A stretch of DNA of 64,000 nucleotides from Portibacter marinus (GCF_021533195.1 NZ_JAJNKB010000002.1:186001-250000); one strand, 5' to 3'. Shown: positions 9,851 through 19,633, counted from the first letter of the stretch. Program-made: numbers and translations. Notes: generated from the letters alone by a model not told the origin.

Positions 9851-11131
9851 TTAGAATGTCCGAAAGGTATTCAAGATTTTTTCAATCTCAACTTCACCAA
9901 TTCCTTGACCCAAAAACCAAGATTCATAATTGCTAGGGGGCATGTAAATGCCGGATTTCAAGCCATGATGGAAAATTCTAGAGAAGAGTTTGGTATTCGT
10001 CGATTTCGCATCTGAAAAACTCTTGACTTGTCCCTCCAGATAAAAAATACTGATCATAGACCCTATAGAATTAATGGTGTGGTCAATACCTTTCTCGTCA
10101 AGAATTGTATCCAATTCTTTATGCAATGTTTTAACCGTTTCTTCCAGGTCGACGTAAATCGAGGGGTTATCCTTTAAGATGGTTAGTGTAGCTATTCCAG
10201 CAGACATGGCTACCGGATTGCCAGACAAAGTACCCGCCTGATATACAGGTCCCAAGGGTGCCAGGTGCTCGAATATTTCACGCTTGCCACCGAAAGCACC
10301 TACGGGCATGCCACCACCGATGATCTTTCCAAAGCAAATAATATCCGCCCTTATGTCAAAAAGCTGTTGAGCACCACCAGGAGCTAACCTGAAGCCTGTC
10401 ATGACCTCATCCAGCACAAATAAAGCGCCGTTGCGGTGACATAATTCTTTAATGCCGGACAAGAAACCTTCTTCAGGCACTATACATCCCATGTTTCCTG
10501 CGACTGGTTCAATAATTACACATGCAATGTCATCATGAAGATCAAAAAGTGCTCTCACAGATTCCAGATCATTGTAAGACGCTATAAGTGTATTGGACGC
10601 AGTTTCCTCAGGGACGCCAGGCGAATTTGGGCTTCCCAATGTCAAGGCACCACTACCAGCCTGGACAAGAAAGCTATCATGATGGCCGTGGTAGCAGCCG
10701 GCAAACTTGATGATTTTCTTTTTGCCCGTATATCCTCTTGCCAGTCTGATAGCACTCATACATGCTTCTGTACCAGAATTGACCATTCGTACGATATCCA
10801 GATCAGGAACCATTTCACAGATCAATTTGGCCATTTCAAGCTCTTTAGCTGTGGGTGTACCATATGTGAAACTATGTTGTATCTGTTCGGTTACAGCTTT
10901 TATGACCTCTGGATGGGCGTGCCCAAGGATCATCGGTCCCCAGGAGTTGATCAGGTCTACATATGAATTGTCATTTTCATCAAAAAGATAAGCACCTTTA
11001 GCTCTTTTGATAAAAACAGGTGTACCACCTACAGAATTAAAGGCCCTAACAGGGGAATTGACTCCTCCTGGAATATATTTTTTTGATGCTGAAAAAAGTT
11101 GTTCGCTGTTCGTCAATGTGTGGTTCGTCAT
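9851..11131 (-). CDS. hemL: Glutamate-1-semialdehyde 2,1-aminomutase
   Basis: This PLP enzyme converts glutamate-1-semialdehyde to 5-aminolevulinate, the second step of the C5 heme pathway. The 426-residue length is normal. Visible motifs are the N-terminal GGVNSPVRAF, the cofactor Asp in LDEVMTGFR and the PLP lysine in FGKIIGGGMPVGA, followed by GTLSGNPVAMSAG. It is the last gene of the minus-strand hem operon and overlaps hemF by 4 nt (ATGA), which suggests coupled translation. Confidence 0.97.
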   Translation of the reverse strand: MTNHTLTNSEQLFSASKKYIPGGVNSPVRAFNSVGGTPVFIKRAKGAYLFDENDNSYVDLINSWGPMILGHAHPEVIKAVTEQIQHSFTYGTPTAKELEMAKLICEMVPDLDIVRMVNSGTEACMSAIRLARGYTGKKKIIKFAGCYHGHHDSFLVQAGSGALTLGSPNSPGVPEETASNTLIASYNDLESVRALFDLHDDIACVIIEPVAGNMGCIVPEEGFLSGIKELCHRNGALFVLDEVMTGFRLAPGGAQQLFDIRADIICFGKIIGGGMPVGAFGGKREIFEHLAPLGPVYQAGTLSGNPVAMSAGIATLTILKDNPSIYVDLEETVKTLHKELDTILDEKGIDHTINSIGSMISIFYLEGQVKSFSDAKSTNTKLFSRIFHHGLKSGIYMPPSNYESWFLGQGIGEVEIEKILNTFRTF

Positions 11132-12033
11132 AGATTTATATTTTCTGATGCCCAGTCTCTTGGCTTTAAGGCTTTTAATAATTGTGCTTCAGCGCTGCCG
11201 GCTGCAGGATGATGGTTGTAAACCCAACGTACAGTAGGCGGTAAACTCATCAGGATAGATTCAGTTCTTCCATTTGTTTTCAAGCCGAAAAGTGTTCCAC
11301 GGTCATGGATTAAGTTAAATTCTACGTATCGCCCTCTTCTGATTTCTTGCCATTCTTTATGATGTTCGTCGTATGTGTTATCTTTTCTTTTCTGAAATAT
11401 GGGCATGTATGCTTTTAGAAAAGCATCGCCAACTGCGCTAGTGAATGCCAAGTGAAATTCCGGCCTTCCTTTCAAATAATCGTAGAATATACCACCTACG
11501 CCACGGTGTTCATCCCTGTGCGCATTATAAAAGTATTCATCACATTTAGGTTTAAAGGTAGGATAGAATTCTCCATTGAATTGATCGCAAACGGACTTTA
11601 AAACCTGATGAAAATGTATCGGATCTTCTTCGAAAATATAATAAGGAGTCATATCCATTCCTCCTCCAAACCAGCTGTCGACCATTTGGTCAGATTCGTA
11701 GAGTTCAAAATAACGGATATTGAAATGGACTGTGGGAACAAAAGGATTCAAGGGGTGAATAACAAGGGAAATACCAGAAGCATAAAACGTTGCTGATTTG
11801 GCATGTAGACGCTCTTTCATTTCTTCCGGGAGCTCTCCATGTACCATAGAAATGTTGACTCCCCCTTTTTCTATGTATTTACCATTAGATAGAATATTGG
11901 AGAATCCACCTCCGCCACCAGGCCTTTCCCATTCATCTTCAAGTAGTATTAAATCAGGATCATCGTTTAGAAAAGCACCAACGATCTCTTTTTGAAGTAA
12001 TTTAATTTTTTTCTCAAATCGATCTTTGATCAT
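11128..12033 (-). CDS. hemF: Oxygen-dependent coproporphyrinogen III oxidase
   Basis: The 301-residue protein oxidatively decarboxylates coproporphyrinogen III to protoporphyrinogen IX using O2. It shows the HemF signature regions WERPGGGGGFSN, HFNIRYFE with the conserved His and Arg, WFGGGMDMTPYY and the C-terminal SLPPTVRWVYNH. Finding HemF, not the radical-SAM HemN, in the operon points to aerobic heme synthesis. Overlaps of 4 nt join it to both hemE upstream and hemL downstream. Confidence 0.97.
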   Translation of the reverse strand: MIKDRFEKKIKLLQKEIVGAFLNDDPDLILLEDEWERPGGGGGFSNILSNGKYIEKGGVNISMVHGELPEEMKERLHAKSATFYASGISLVIHPLNPFVPTVHFNIRYFELYESDQMVDSWFGGGMDMTPYYIFEEDPIHFHQVLKSVCDQFNGEFYPTFKPKCDEYFYNAHRDEHRGVGGIFYDYLKGRPEFHLAFTSAVGDAFLKAYMPIFQKRKDNTYDEHHKEWQEIRRGRYVEFNLIHDRGTLFGLKTNGRTESILMSLPPTVRWVYNHHPAAGSAEAQLLKALKPRDWASENINL

Positions 12034-13049
12034 GAATACCTATAGTTTTTTACCGTTTGGATAAAAAGCTTTGCCTTTTCTACAGGAATATTTGGCAGAA
12101 TACCATGACCTAGATTGGCGACGTAGGGATGTCCTTCAAAAGACGCAATCATTTCATTTGTTCTTTGAACCAGGATCTCATCTGATGAAAGCAACATCGA
12201 CGGATCAAGGTTGCCCTGTAATACTTTATCTTTACTAACCTTTGATTTTGCATAATCTGCAGAAATGGTCCAGTCTAGTCCTAATGCATTGCATTGTAGC
12301 TGGTTAAGATCATCTAATAAGTGCCATCCACCTTTAGCGAAAACAATAGATGGAAAGTCAGGAAATGCATCACAAATTCGCTTAATAAACGGATAACTGA
12401 ATTGCAGATAGTTTTTTCGATCTAATAAACCACCCCAGCTGTCAAAAACCTGAAATACATCAACGCCGCTGTCAATTTGATGCCCCAGATATTCTATGGT
12501 TGCTATGGTAATCTTATCCAGAATTTTTAAAGCCAGGCTGGGATGATTATAAGCAAAAGACTTGGCCTCAGAAAAATCTTTTGATCCCTTTCCCTGAACC
12601 ATATAACAAAAAACTGTCCATGGCGATCCCACAAATCCAATGAGTGGTATATGATCAGGGAGCTCCGCTTTGATCATTTTAATACAGGCTTCGACAGTTG
12701 GCATCCTTGAAATGATATCCTCACCATTCAGCTTTTTATATTCTGATTCACTTTTAACGGTCCAGTCCAGAACCGGTCCTTTGCCTGGAATCAGTTCTAC
12801 ATCGATGCCTAAAACTTTAGGAATAACCAGGATGTCAGAGAATAAGATGGCCGCATCTACACCAACCTGGTGGACCGGCATCACAGTGATCTCGGTGGCC
12901 AATTCCGGTGTTTCAATTCTTTCGAAAAAAGAATACCTTGCTTTCAGTTTCATGTAATCAGGCAAATATCTTCCTGCCTGCCTCATCATCCATACCGGTG
13001 GCCTATCTACTGCTTCTCCCTTTAAAACTTTGATGAAACGGTTGTTCAT
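12030..13049 (-). CDS. hemE: Uroporphyrinogen decarboxylase
   Basis: The 339-residue TIM-barrel enzyme removes four acetate carboxyls from uroporphyrinogen III to give coproporphyrinogen III. The N-terminal PPVWMMRQAGRYLPDY carries the substrate-binding Arg residues; ILFSDILVIP holds the conserved Asp. GFVGSPWTVFCYM and the C-terminal NLGHGILPNIP also match the family. It overlaps hemC by 1 nt and hemF by 4 nt. Confidence 0.97.
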   Translation of the reverse strand: MNNRFIKVLKGEAVDRPPVWMMRQAGRYLPDYMKLKARYSFFERIETPELATEITVMPVHQVGVDAAILFSDILVIPKVLGIDVELIPGKGPVLDWTVKSESEYKKLNGEDIISRMPTVEACIKMIKAELPDHIPLIGFVGSPWTVFCYMVQGKGSKDFSEAKSFAYNHPSLALKILDKITIATIEYLGHQIDSGVDVFQVFDSWGGLLDRKNYLQFSYPFIKRICDAFPDFPSIVFAKGGWHLLDDLNQLQCNALGLDWTISADYAKSKVSKDKVLQGNLDPSMLLSSDEILVQRTNEMIASFEGHPYVANLGHGILPNIPVEKAKLFIQTVKNYRYS

Positions 13050-13954
13050 TATTGATGTTTAATTTTATACATGATTTTATCTCCACCTTCATCCAAAATA
13101 TTTTGGACCCAGTCCGAAACGTATTCCAATGCTGAATTTTTATCGACGGATTCATTGACATAAAATGCCGCTTTACCATTTGGATCATGCAAGCATCCTT
13201 TGAAGATGATCTGATCACTGCGAACCTTAGCCAATGCACCAATCGGTGCGCTGCATCCACCTTCCAGCAAATTCAGAAACTTTCTTTCTATTTCAGCACA
13301 TAATTGAGTATCTGGATCTACCAGTTGATGTCCCATTTTATCTATAAATGCATCATCAGATCTGTAACTAATGCCCAGGATACCCTGCGATGGTGCCGGT
13401 ATCATCCAATCCAGTTCGGTGCATTGACCATTGATAAGATTAAGCCTGGACATGCCCGCATAAGCCATGATGATCCCATCCCAATCTGAATCCCACAGCT
13501 TCTCAAGTCGGGTGGGGACATTTCCCCTTAATGGAACAAACTCAGAATTGGGGTATTTGAACAACCACTGTGCCTTACGCCTCACGGATCCAGTTCCTAT
13601 TTTGAAAGTAGAAGCTGAAATGCTTTTTTCAATGACATTATTGACCAGGACATCTTTAGGATTTTCGCGTCGCCCCGTACTTATGACCTTAATGCCTTCG
13701 AGTGGCAGGGTGGGATAGTCTTTGAGTGAATGAATGGCCAGGTCAATTTTGTTATCTATTAAGGCTCGGTCAAGAGCTTTTGTAAAAATACCTGTCTGAT
13801 TTAGGGATTCTAATTTGGATTTTTTATCGATGTCTCCAAGAGAATCTATCAGGACCAATTCTGCTTTTAATCCCAGATCCTGGATTCTTTTCAATAGATG
13901 ATTTGCCTGCCAAAGGGCTAGTTTGCTTTTTCGAGTACCAATTCTAATCTGCAT
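13049..13954 (-). CDS. hemC: Hydroxymethylbilane synthase (porphobilinogen deaminase)
   Basis: The 301-residue enzyme polymerises four porphobilinogens into hydroxymethylbilane on a covalent dipyrromethane cofactor. The cofactor Cys is in LLEGGCSAPIGA. The N-terminal RIGTRKSKLALWQA, the active-site Asp segment LAIHSLKDYP and TGSVRRKAQ are all present. The start overlaps the 3' end of hemA by 11 nt. In many Bacteroidota hemD lies close to hemC, but no uroporphyrinogen III synthase gene is found here. Confidence 0.97.
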   Translation of the reverse strand: MQIRIGTRKSKLALWQANHLLKRIQDLGLKAELVLIDSLGDIDKKSKLESLNQTGIFTKALDRALIDNKIDLAIHSLKDYPTLPLEGIKVISTGRRENPKDVLVNNVIEKSISASTFKIGTGSVRRKAQWLFKYPNSEFVPLRGNVPTRLEKLWDSDWDGIIMAYAGMSRLNLINGQCTELDWMIPAPSQGILGISYRSDDAFIDKMGHQLVDPDTQLCAEIERKFLNLLEGGCSAPIGALAKVRSDQIIFKGCLHDPNGKAAFYVNESVDKNSALEYVSDWVQNILDEGGDKIMYKIKHQ

Positions 13955-15119
13955 TCACAGCCCTGTTTCGCACTTTCTTAATCCATTGCTGAGAGAGTTG
14001 ATTGAAAAGTTCATCGGTATACTCATTCAAAAACTTTTCAGAATGTGCTCTTTCTCCTGAATCGACGTTCATCAAAGCCTCCCTTTTCATGTCAGCAAGT
14101 TCCTCCTTAAGTTCTGCAAGCATTGGCATTCCAGATTTAATGGTGAACCACGCTTTTAAATCCTCAATACGGTCTTCTATAATTTGCTCAACGACTGCTT
14201 TTTCAGCTTCACGCTTCTTTAGATTTTGGTTGATTATTTCAGATAATTCATCAACATTTAGGAGCTGAATATTGGGTCGGCTCTTTAGTGAGGGATCCAC
14301 ATTTAAAGGAACGGAAAGATCTATGATATATTGATTCTTATGCTCAATAATATGCTCAGCTGTAATGATAAAATGAGGAGCATTAGTTGCACAAATGATG
14401 ACATCAAATTGTGCAATATTTTGGTGCATTTGATGAAAGGGTAATATATTGATATTTTTTCTTCCGCCAAGTGCTGTGGCTTTGTCTATCGAACGGTTGG
14501 TGAGTGTGATATTTTCAGCAGGGACCAATTTCAGTAAGTGGTCAATGGTGTGGCTGCCAATTTTTCCCGCTCCTAAAATAATATATTTAAGATTTTCCAT
14601 GTCAATATCAGCATTGCGCAGGTATTCTATGCAAGCATAACTGGTGGAGCTAGCACCGCTGTAGAATCCAGTTTCCGTTCTGGCTTTTTTCGCAGCTGAT
14701 AAAGCATTGTTTATGATTCTTTCCCACGTTCCTGAAATCATTCCGTTTTGCTTAGCCAGGGCACAAGCTTTTTTTACCTGTCCTAGAATTTCATAATCGC
14801 CAGCAATCTGTGATTCTAACCCACTACAAATCCTGAAAAAATATCTGGTTGCTTCATCATTTTTTTTGCAGTGAAAAAGCTCGGGTTCGACGTCATTTTG
14901 ATAGATGTGTGTCGTGATCAGGTCAATAGCAGTCTGCTTTTGATCGATGGGAATAAAAAACTCTGTTCGGTTACAGGTGGATATAATCAATGCTTGTTGA
15001 ATTCCGGACTTTTTGAGCAAGTGAAAGGTTTCTATGATACGATCTTCATTCAGGGCATACTTTTGGCGTTGACTGAGATTAGCCTTTTGATAATTTACGC
15101 CTATAACCGTCCAGTTCAA
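13944..15119 (-). CDS. hemA: Glutamyl-tRNA reductase
   Basis: HemA reduces glutamyl-tRNA(Glu) to glutamate-1-semialdehyde, the committed step of the C5 pathway. The nucleophilic Cys is in ISTCNRTEFF; an NADPH-binding Rossmann segment (ILGAGKIGSHT) and a C-terminal dimerisation helix follow. The frame stays open to a GTG at 15251, but that stretch has no family similarity and contains a -7 box. I choose TTG at 15119, giving 391 residues beginning NWTVIGVNYQKA after the initiator Met. It is first in the hemA-C-E-F-L operon. Confidence 0.93.
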   Translation of the reverse strand: MNWTVIGVNYQKANLSQRQKYALNEDRIIETFHLLKKSGIQQALIISTCNRTEFFIPIDQKQTAIDLITTHIYQNDVEPELFHCKKNDEATRYFFRICSGLESQIAGDYEILGQVKKACALAKQNGMISGTWERIINNALSAAKKARTETGFYSGASSTSYACIEYLRNADIDMENLKYIILGAGKIGSHTIDHLLKLVPAENITLTNRSIDKATALGGRKNINILPFHQMHQNIAQFDVIICATNAPHFIITAEHIIEHKNQYIIDLSVPLNVDPSLKSRPNIQLLNVDELSEIINQNLKKREAEKAVVEQIIEDRIEDLKAWFTIKSGMPMLAELKEELADMKREALMNVDSGERAHSEKFLNEYTDELFNQLSQQWIKKVRNRAVNAD

Positions 15120-15144
15120 ATAATTTGCTTTAATAATTGAAACG

Positions 15145-15152
15145 CAAAAATA
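15145..15152 (-). promoter_or_regulatory. Predicted -7 box of the hemACEFL operon
   Basis: On the minus strand this reads TATTTTTG, an exact match to the Bacteroidota -7 consensus TAnnTTTG. It lies about 25 nt upstream of the chosen TTG start of hemA. No clear -33 TTTG is seen. The position supports the TTG at 15119 over the GTG at 15251. Confidence 0.5.
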
Positions 15153-15240
15153 CTTGTAAAAACCTCTGATAACACGGGTTTTTGTGTCATATAATTGTAA
15201 AAGCCAATGCTTAGTTCCAACTAATGTGGACGGATTAAGT

Positions 15241-15248
15241 TTAATTTG
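15241..15248 (+). promoter_or_regulatory. Possible -7 box for hemH
   Basis: TTAATTTG differs from TAnnTTTG at one position and sits 16 nt before the preferred GTG start of hemH at 15265. With the minus-strand box at 15145-15152 it would make this a divergent hem promoter region. Confidence 0.35.
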
Positions 15249-15264
15249 CACTCAAAATATAGAA

Positions 15265-16320
15265 GTGGGAAGTAAGAAAGTCGCATTAATGGTCAATTTA
15301 GGATCTCCGGATTCCACTGCTAAAAAAGATGTTCGAAAGTATCTGGACGAGTTTCTGATGGATGAGCGGGTGATTGATCTGGCCTATTGGAAAAGAGTTC
15401 TTTTGATTCGTGGCATCATATTGAATTTTCGCCCCGGTAAAAGTGCTAAAGCATACCGAAAAATTTGGTGGGACGAAGGTTCACCTTTGATCGTGATTTC
15501 AGAACGGCTTCAGGAAAAAGTTGCGAATCGCACTGAGTTTCCGGTCTATCTGGCAATGCGTTACGGTAATCCTTCTATCGAGGATGTGCTACTGAAAATT
15601 AAGGAAGAAAATCCATTTGTCGAAGAAATTTTACTCATTCCGCTGTATCCTCACTATGCCATGAGCTCCTATGAAACGGTAGAAGTTAAAGTGAGAGAAT
15701 CATTAAAATTAATGAGTCATCAGGTTGGTTTAAAGGTCATGCCACCCTTCTACAATTCTAAGGAATACATCAAATTATTGGCTGATAAAATAGCGAATCA
15801 CAACCCGGATCAATATGATCAGGTTCTTTTTAGCTATCACGGTATTCCTGAAAGACACGTACGTAAAACGGACCCTTCAGGTGGTCACTGCTTAAAAGTG
15901 GACAATTGTTGTGAAGTTCCTCATCCATGTCAGAAGTTTTGTTATCGTCACCAGACGCTTAAGATGACTGAATTGATTAATGGAGAATTGCAACTTGCTG
16001 AAGACAAAGTAGCTTCCAGTTTTCAGTCAAGACTAGGCAATGATCCCTGGCTGCAGCCATTCACGGACAAAAGGCTGGAAGCACTCCCTGATGAAGGAGT
16101 GAAAAAATTACTGATCGTTTGTCCCGCGTTTGTCTCTGATTGCCTCGAAACATTAGAAGAAATAGAAATGGAAGGTCAGGAAGAGTTCCTGGAGAATGGT
16201 GGCGAAGCGTTTAAAATGGTACCTTGTTTGAATGATGATGATGAATGGGCGGAATTACTTGCGAAATGGATCAATGAATTTGAACCGGAAATAAGCCTAA
16301 GTGAAACCAACACATTTTGA
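15265..16320 (+). CDS. hemH: Ferrochelatase
   Basis: HemH inserts Fe2+ into protoporphyrin IX, the last step of heme synthesis. The product begins GSKKVALMVNLGSPDS after the initiator and carries the metal-binding His in FSYHGIPERH and a later conserved acidic segment (SDCLETLEEIEMEG). A Cys-rich insertion holds Cys209, 215, 216, 222 and 226 and could ligate an Fe-S cluster. The frame is open back to a GTG at 15184, but the GTG at 15265 gives the normal family length (351 residues). It is divergent from hemA, and hemG overlaps its 3' end by 20 nt. Confidence 0.95.
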   Translation: MGSKKVALMVNLGSPDSTAKKDVRKYLDEFLMDERVIDLAYWKRVLLIRGIILNFRPGKSAKAYRKIWWDEGSPLIVISERLQEKVANRTEFPVYLAMRYGNPSIEDVLLKIKEENPFVEEILLIPLYPHYAMSSYETVEVKVRESLKLMSHQVGLKVMPPFYNSKEYIKLLADKIANHNPDQYDQVLFSYHGIPERHVRKTDPSGGHCLKVDNCCEVPHPCQKFCYRHQTLKMTELINGELQLAEDKVASSFQSRLGNDPWLQPFTDKRLEALPDEGVKKLLIVCPAFVSDCLETLEEIEMEGQEEFLENGGEAFKMVPCLNDDDEWAELLAKWINEFEPEISLSETNTF

Positions 16321-17608
16321 TTACATTGTTTTAGGCGCAGGTGTGAGTGGATTGGTCGTGGCCAATGAGCTGCAGGCTAGTGGTGCTGATGTATTGGTCT
16401 TAGAAAAAAGCGATGTTCCTGGTGGTGTTTTACAATCTGTAAATAAGGATGACCTAATTTGGGATCGAGCTGCCCATACTATCGCTGCAGATAATGAGCT
16501 CCGTTCTTTTTTCGAAGCGTACCAACTTGAGGATTTACTGGAAGAACCAGATGACACTGCTAAGGCCAGACAATTAGTGATCAATGGGAAAATCTCAAAT
16601 ATTGAGCCGCATCCAGCTAAAATCTTGTCATCAGATTACCTGAGTTGGAATGCAAAGTGGAAAATTATAAAAGAAGTATTTAAAGGACCAGTGGGTGATC
16701 TTAACCCAACCGTTGCTTCCTTTTTTCAATATCATTTTGGTGACGAAATCACAAAGAATATCATAAGTGCAATATTTTCAGGAATTTACAATGGTGACAT
16801 TGAACAAATGGAAATGAAGGCAGTGATGCCTGAAATATTTGCGAAAGAACAGGAAATGGGAAGTTTAATCAAAGTGGTGGCCCGAATGACTAAAAGCAAT
16901 GGTGGTGGAGGGCGAAAAATTTTTGGAATAAAAGGTGGGACAGCTTCCATGATGCAACGATTAGCTGCGAGGCTGGAGAGTATATTGTTTCGGCAATATG
17001 TTATAAGCCTTGATCACATTGGCGATAGATACGTAGTCAAAACCACTGAATCTGAGTGGACGTGCAACAAGCTTATTTCAACCCTTCCTGCATTTGCCTT
17101 GGCCCCCATCGTTCAAAAGCGATCTCCTGAGCTAGCAAGCTTACTTTCCTCTATTACTTACAGTTCTATCGCTCTTTTACACGTATCAATTGAGGATGAG
17201 GGACAGAAAGAACATGAAGCCTTTGGTTTTTTATGTTCCCAATACCATACCTCGCCATTAAAAGGCGCTATTTATAATTCAAATCTCTTCCCCTCCAGAT
17301 CAAGAAAAGGACTGCACACTTTCACCATTTTCATGGATTACTGGGAGGACATGGATTTCAAGAGGGAAAGTCAGCTCGTTATTCAGGAATTTCTTGATTT
17401 AAAAAAGATCAAAGGACCAGCTACATTGCACTGTCATACGATATGGGCAAATGGAATTCCACAATTTAATAGACCCTATCTTTCGAGGAAAAAAGAAATA
17501 TTGGCACTTGCTGATTTCGAGTTAAGTGGATCTTTTGTCTCCGGGGTGTCTGTCCCTAACTGCATTAAGTACAATCAAGCACTGGCCAAGCGCTTGATCT
17601 CTTCTTGA
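16301..17608 (+). CDS. hemG: Protoporphyrinogen oxidase, FAD/oxygen-dependent (HemY type)
   Basis: This 435-residue flavoprotein oxidises protoporphyrinogen IX to protoporphyrin IX. An N-terminal FAD-binding motif (YIVLGAGVSGLVVANEL) is followed by GGVLQSV and DRAAHTI, and by the C-terminal FAD-contacting segment LSGSFVSGVSVPNCI. The GTG start at 16301 lies inside hemH (20-nt overlap), so translation is probably coupled and substrate may be handed from HemG to HemH. The enzyme is distinct from the flavodoxin-like HemG of E. coli. Confidence 0.93.
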   Translation: MKPTHFDYIVLGAGVSGLVVANELQASGADVLVLEKSDVPGGVLQSVNKDDLIWDRAAHTIAADNELRSFFEAYQLEDLLEEPDDTAKARQLVINGKISNIEPHPAKILSSDYLSWNAKWKIIKEVFKGPVGDLNPTVASFFQYHFGDEITKNIISAIFSGIYNGDIEQMEMKAVMPEIFAKEQEMGSLIKVVARMTKSNGGGGRKIFGIKGGTASMMQRLAARLESILFRQYVISLDHIGDRYVVKTTESEWTCNKLISTLPAFALAPIVQKRSPELASLLSSITYSSIALLHVSIEDEGQKEHEAFGFLCSQYHTSPLKGAIYNSNLFPSRSRKGLHTFTIFMDYWEDMDFKRESQLVIQEFLDLKKIKGPATLHCHTIWANGIPQFNRPYLSRKKEILALADFELSGSFVSGVSVPNCIKYNQALAKRLISS

Positions 17609-17711
17609 TCTCCGCTTCAAATATTGTGCAGTCAAATAATTTTTAGCATATTTGAAAAGGAAAGACTTATATTTTAAGCCACATTAAAGAATATTTTAAA
17701 CTAGTCTAAAA

Positions 17712-19022
17712 ATGAGCATAGTTGAGATGAAGGTTCCTACAATCGGGGAATCAATTACGGAAGTGACCTTATCGCAATGGTTAAAGGCCAATGGTGATTA
17801 CGTGTCCCTAGATGAGCCGATTTGTGAATTTGAGAGTGACAAAGCTACTTTAGAATTTCCCGCAGAAGCAGCAGGAAAGCTGATTCATGTTGCACAGGAG
17901 GATGACGATCTTGAGATTGGTGCACTTGTGGCTAAAATAGATACCAGTGTATCCGCTCCCGGTGGCGACGATTCTGCTTCTAAAGAGGAGAAAGAAGAAG
18001 TCTCGAAAGAAGAGTCTGCATCGAAACAACCCTCGGATAAGAAAGAAGAAGCTGATTCTGAAGAATCGGCGGAAAGTGAAGATAGCTATGCTACCGGACA
18101 TCCCTCTCCAGCAGCTGCTAAAATATTGAGAGAAGGGGGTGTTGACGCTAAAAAGGTAATTGGAACTGGAAAAGATGGAAGGATAACGAAGGAAGATGCT
18201 GAGAAAGCGGTAGCCGATAAGGATAGCAGCAGTGCCGAAAAGAGTTCTTCCGTTGCTTCTGAGACTCCAAATAAAACTTCAGAGGCAGCCACCAACGAGT
18301 CCAAAAGTAAGGAAACTTTCAGTAGAAATGTGAGGAGAGAGAAAATGAGCAGAATGAGAAGGACCATAGCATCCAGATTGGTTTCTGCGAAGAATAATAC
18401 CGCGATGCTCACTACCTTTAATGAGGTTGATCTCACAGAGATTATGAAATTGAGAAAGACTTATCAAGACAGGTTTGTAGAGAAAAATGGCATCAAATTA
18501 GGATTTATGTCTTTGTTTGCCAAGGCGTGTGCCAAGGTACTCTTGGAAATGCCTGAGGTCAATGCGCAAATAGATGGCAATGAATTGATCTACCACGATT
18601 ATGCAGACATATCTATCGCCATTTCAACGCCTAATGGATTGGTAGTTCCCCCGGTTCATAATGTTGAATCATTAACCTTTGCAGAAATTGAAAAAAAGAT
18701 TAAAGAATTGGCTGTAAAAGCAAGGGATGGAAAGCTAAGCCTTGAGGAAATGAAAGGTGGTACTTTTACGATTACCAATGGTGGAATTTTTGGATCAATG
18801 ATGAGCACACCTATTATCAATGAACCTCAATCTGCCATCTTGGGTATGCACACCATACAGCAACGACCCATGGCGATCGATGGTGAAGTGAAAATAAGAC
18901 CCATGATGTATTTGGCCTTATCTTACGATCACAGGGTCATTGATGGAAGTTCTTCCGTGACTTTCTTAGTGAAAGTCAAGCAATTGCTCGAAGACCCGAC
19001 TACGCTGTTATTAGACTTGTAA
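17712..19022 (+). CDS. sucB: 2-oxoglutarate dehydrogenase E2 (dihydrolipoyl succinyltransferase)
   Basis: The E2 core enzyme transfers succinyl from lipoyl-lysine to CoA in the TCA cycle. Domain order: one lipoyl domain (1-78; modified Lys in [10 protein letters not shown]), a very acidic Ser/Glu-rich linker, a peripheral-subunit-binding domain near 130-170 ([28 protein letters not shown]), a second Ser-rich linker, and the catalytic domain (about 205-436) with the active-site HRVIDG. The [10 protein letters not shown] start and the single lipoyl domain favour succinyl over acetyl transfer. The E1 gene is not beside it. Confidence 0.93.
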   Translation: MSIVEMKVPTIGESITEVTLSQWLKANGDYVSLDEPICEFESDKATLEFPAEAAGKLIHVAQEDDDLEIGALVAKIDTSVSAPGGDDSASKEEKEEVSKEESASKQPSDKKEEADSEESAESEDSYATGHPSPAAAKILREGGVDAKKVIGTGKDGRITKEDAEKAVADKDSSSAEKSSSVASETPNKTSEAATNESKSKETFSRNVRREKMSRMRRTIASRLVSAKNNTAMLTTFNEVDLTEIMKLRKTYQDRFVEKNGIKLGFMSLFAKACAKVLLEMPEVNAQIDGNELIYHDYADISIAISTPNGLVVPPVHNVESLTFAEIEKKIKELAVKARDGKLSLEEMKGGTFTITNGGIFGSMMSTPIINEPQSAILGMHTIQQRPMAIDGEVKIRPMMYLALSYDHRVIDGSSSVTFLVKVKQLLEDPTTLLLDL

Positions 19023-19031
19023 GCAGGAAAG

Positions 19032-19535
19032 ATGACGTTAGGTGACTTTTTTAATGTATTGAGTGAAAATCCTTCGATTGTTATCTTCTACTTCATAGCG
19101 GTTCCATTAAGCGCCTTGCTGGGATGGATTTTTGGAAGAGGAGATGGACATCTTACACCATGGAAGTATTTTTATTGTGCCATTATTTATTTTGCCTGTG
19201 TACCCGGAATATTTGCGATTACATTGAGTATTTATCAATTTTTATTTGAGCGGATGTCGGTCAATGAAATAAATATATACACTCAGATCTTACCAATTAT
19301 CAGCATGGTTTTAACCATTTGGCTGGTAAAAAAGAATGTCGCATTGGATCAGATTCCGGGTTTTGGAAAACTACCTGCCCTGATGGTGATCATCTTAGTC
19401 CTTCTTGCATTGATGTGGGCACTGGACAGGACCAGAATCATTGCATTTACAGGATTTCCTTTTTTCTATGTCATTATCATCTTAATTGCGCTTTTTGTTG
19501 TGATTCGCGTAGCTATGAAAAGACTTGCCCGTTAG
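19032..19535 (+). CDS. Small integral membrane protein, unknown
   Basis: The 167-residue product is almost entirely hydrophobic, with about five membrane helices, a GWIFGRGDGHLTPWKY loop after helix 1 and a basic C-terminus. I do not recognise a family with a known function. It starts 9 nt after sucB and is probably cotranscribed with it, but nothing in the sequence links it to 2-oxoglutarate metabolism. Confidence 0.7.
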   Translation: MTLGDFFNVLSENPSIVIFYFIAVPLSALLGWIFGRGDGHLTPWKYFYCAIIYFACVPGIFAITLSIYQFLFERMSVNEINIYTQILPIISMVLTIWLVKKNVALDQIPGFGKLPALMVIILVLLALMWALDRTRIIAFTGFPFFYVIIILIALFVVIRVAMKRLAR

Positions 19536-19633
19536 AGTAACCATTGACATAAAATATCAAACTACTCATCCTTAATGAGGATTCACTTTTAAGATTAGAA
19601 GTTTGGATGATATCTCGCCTAAATTTCGATGGA

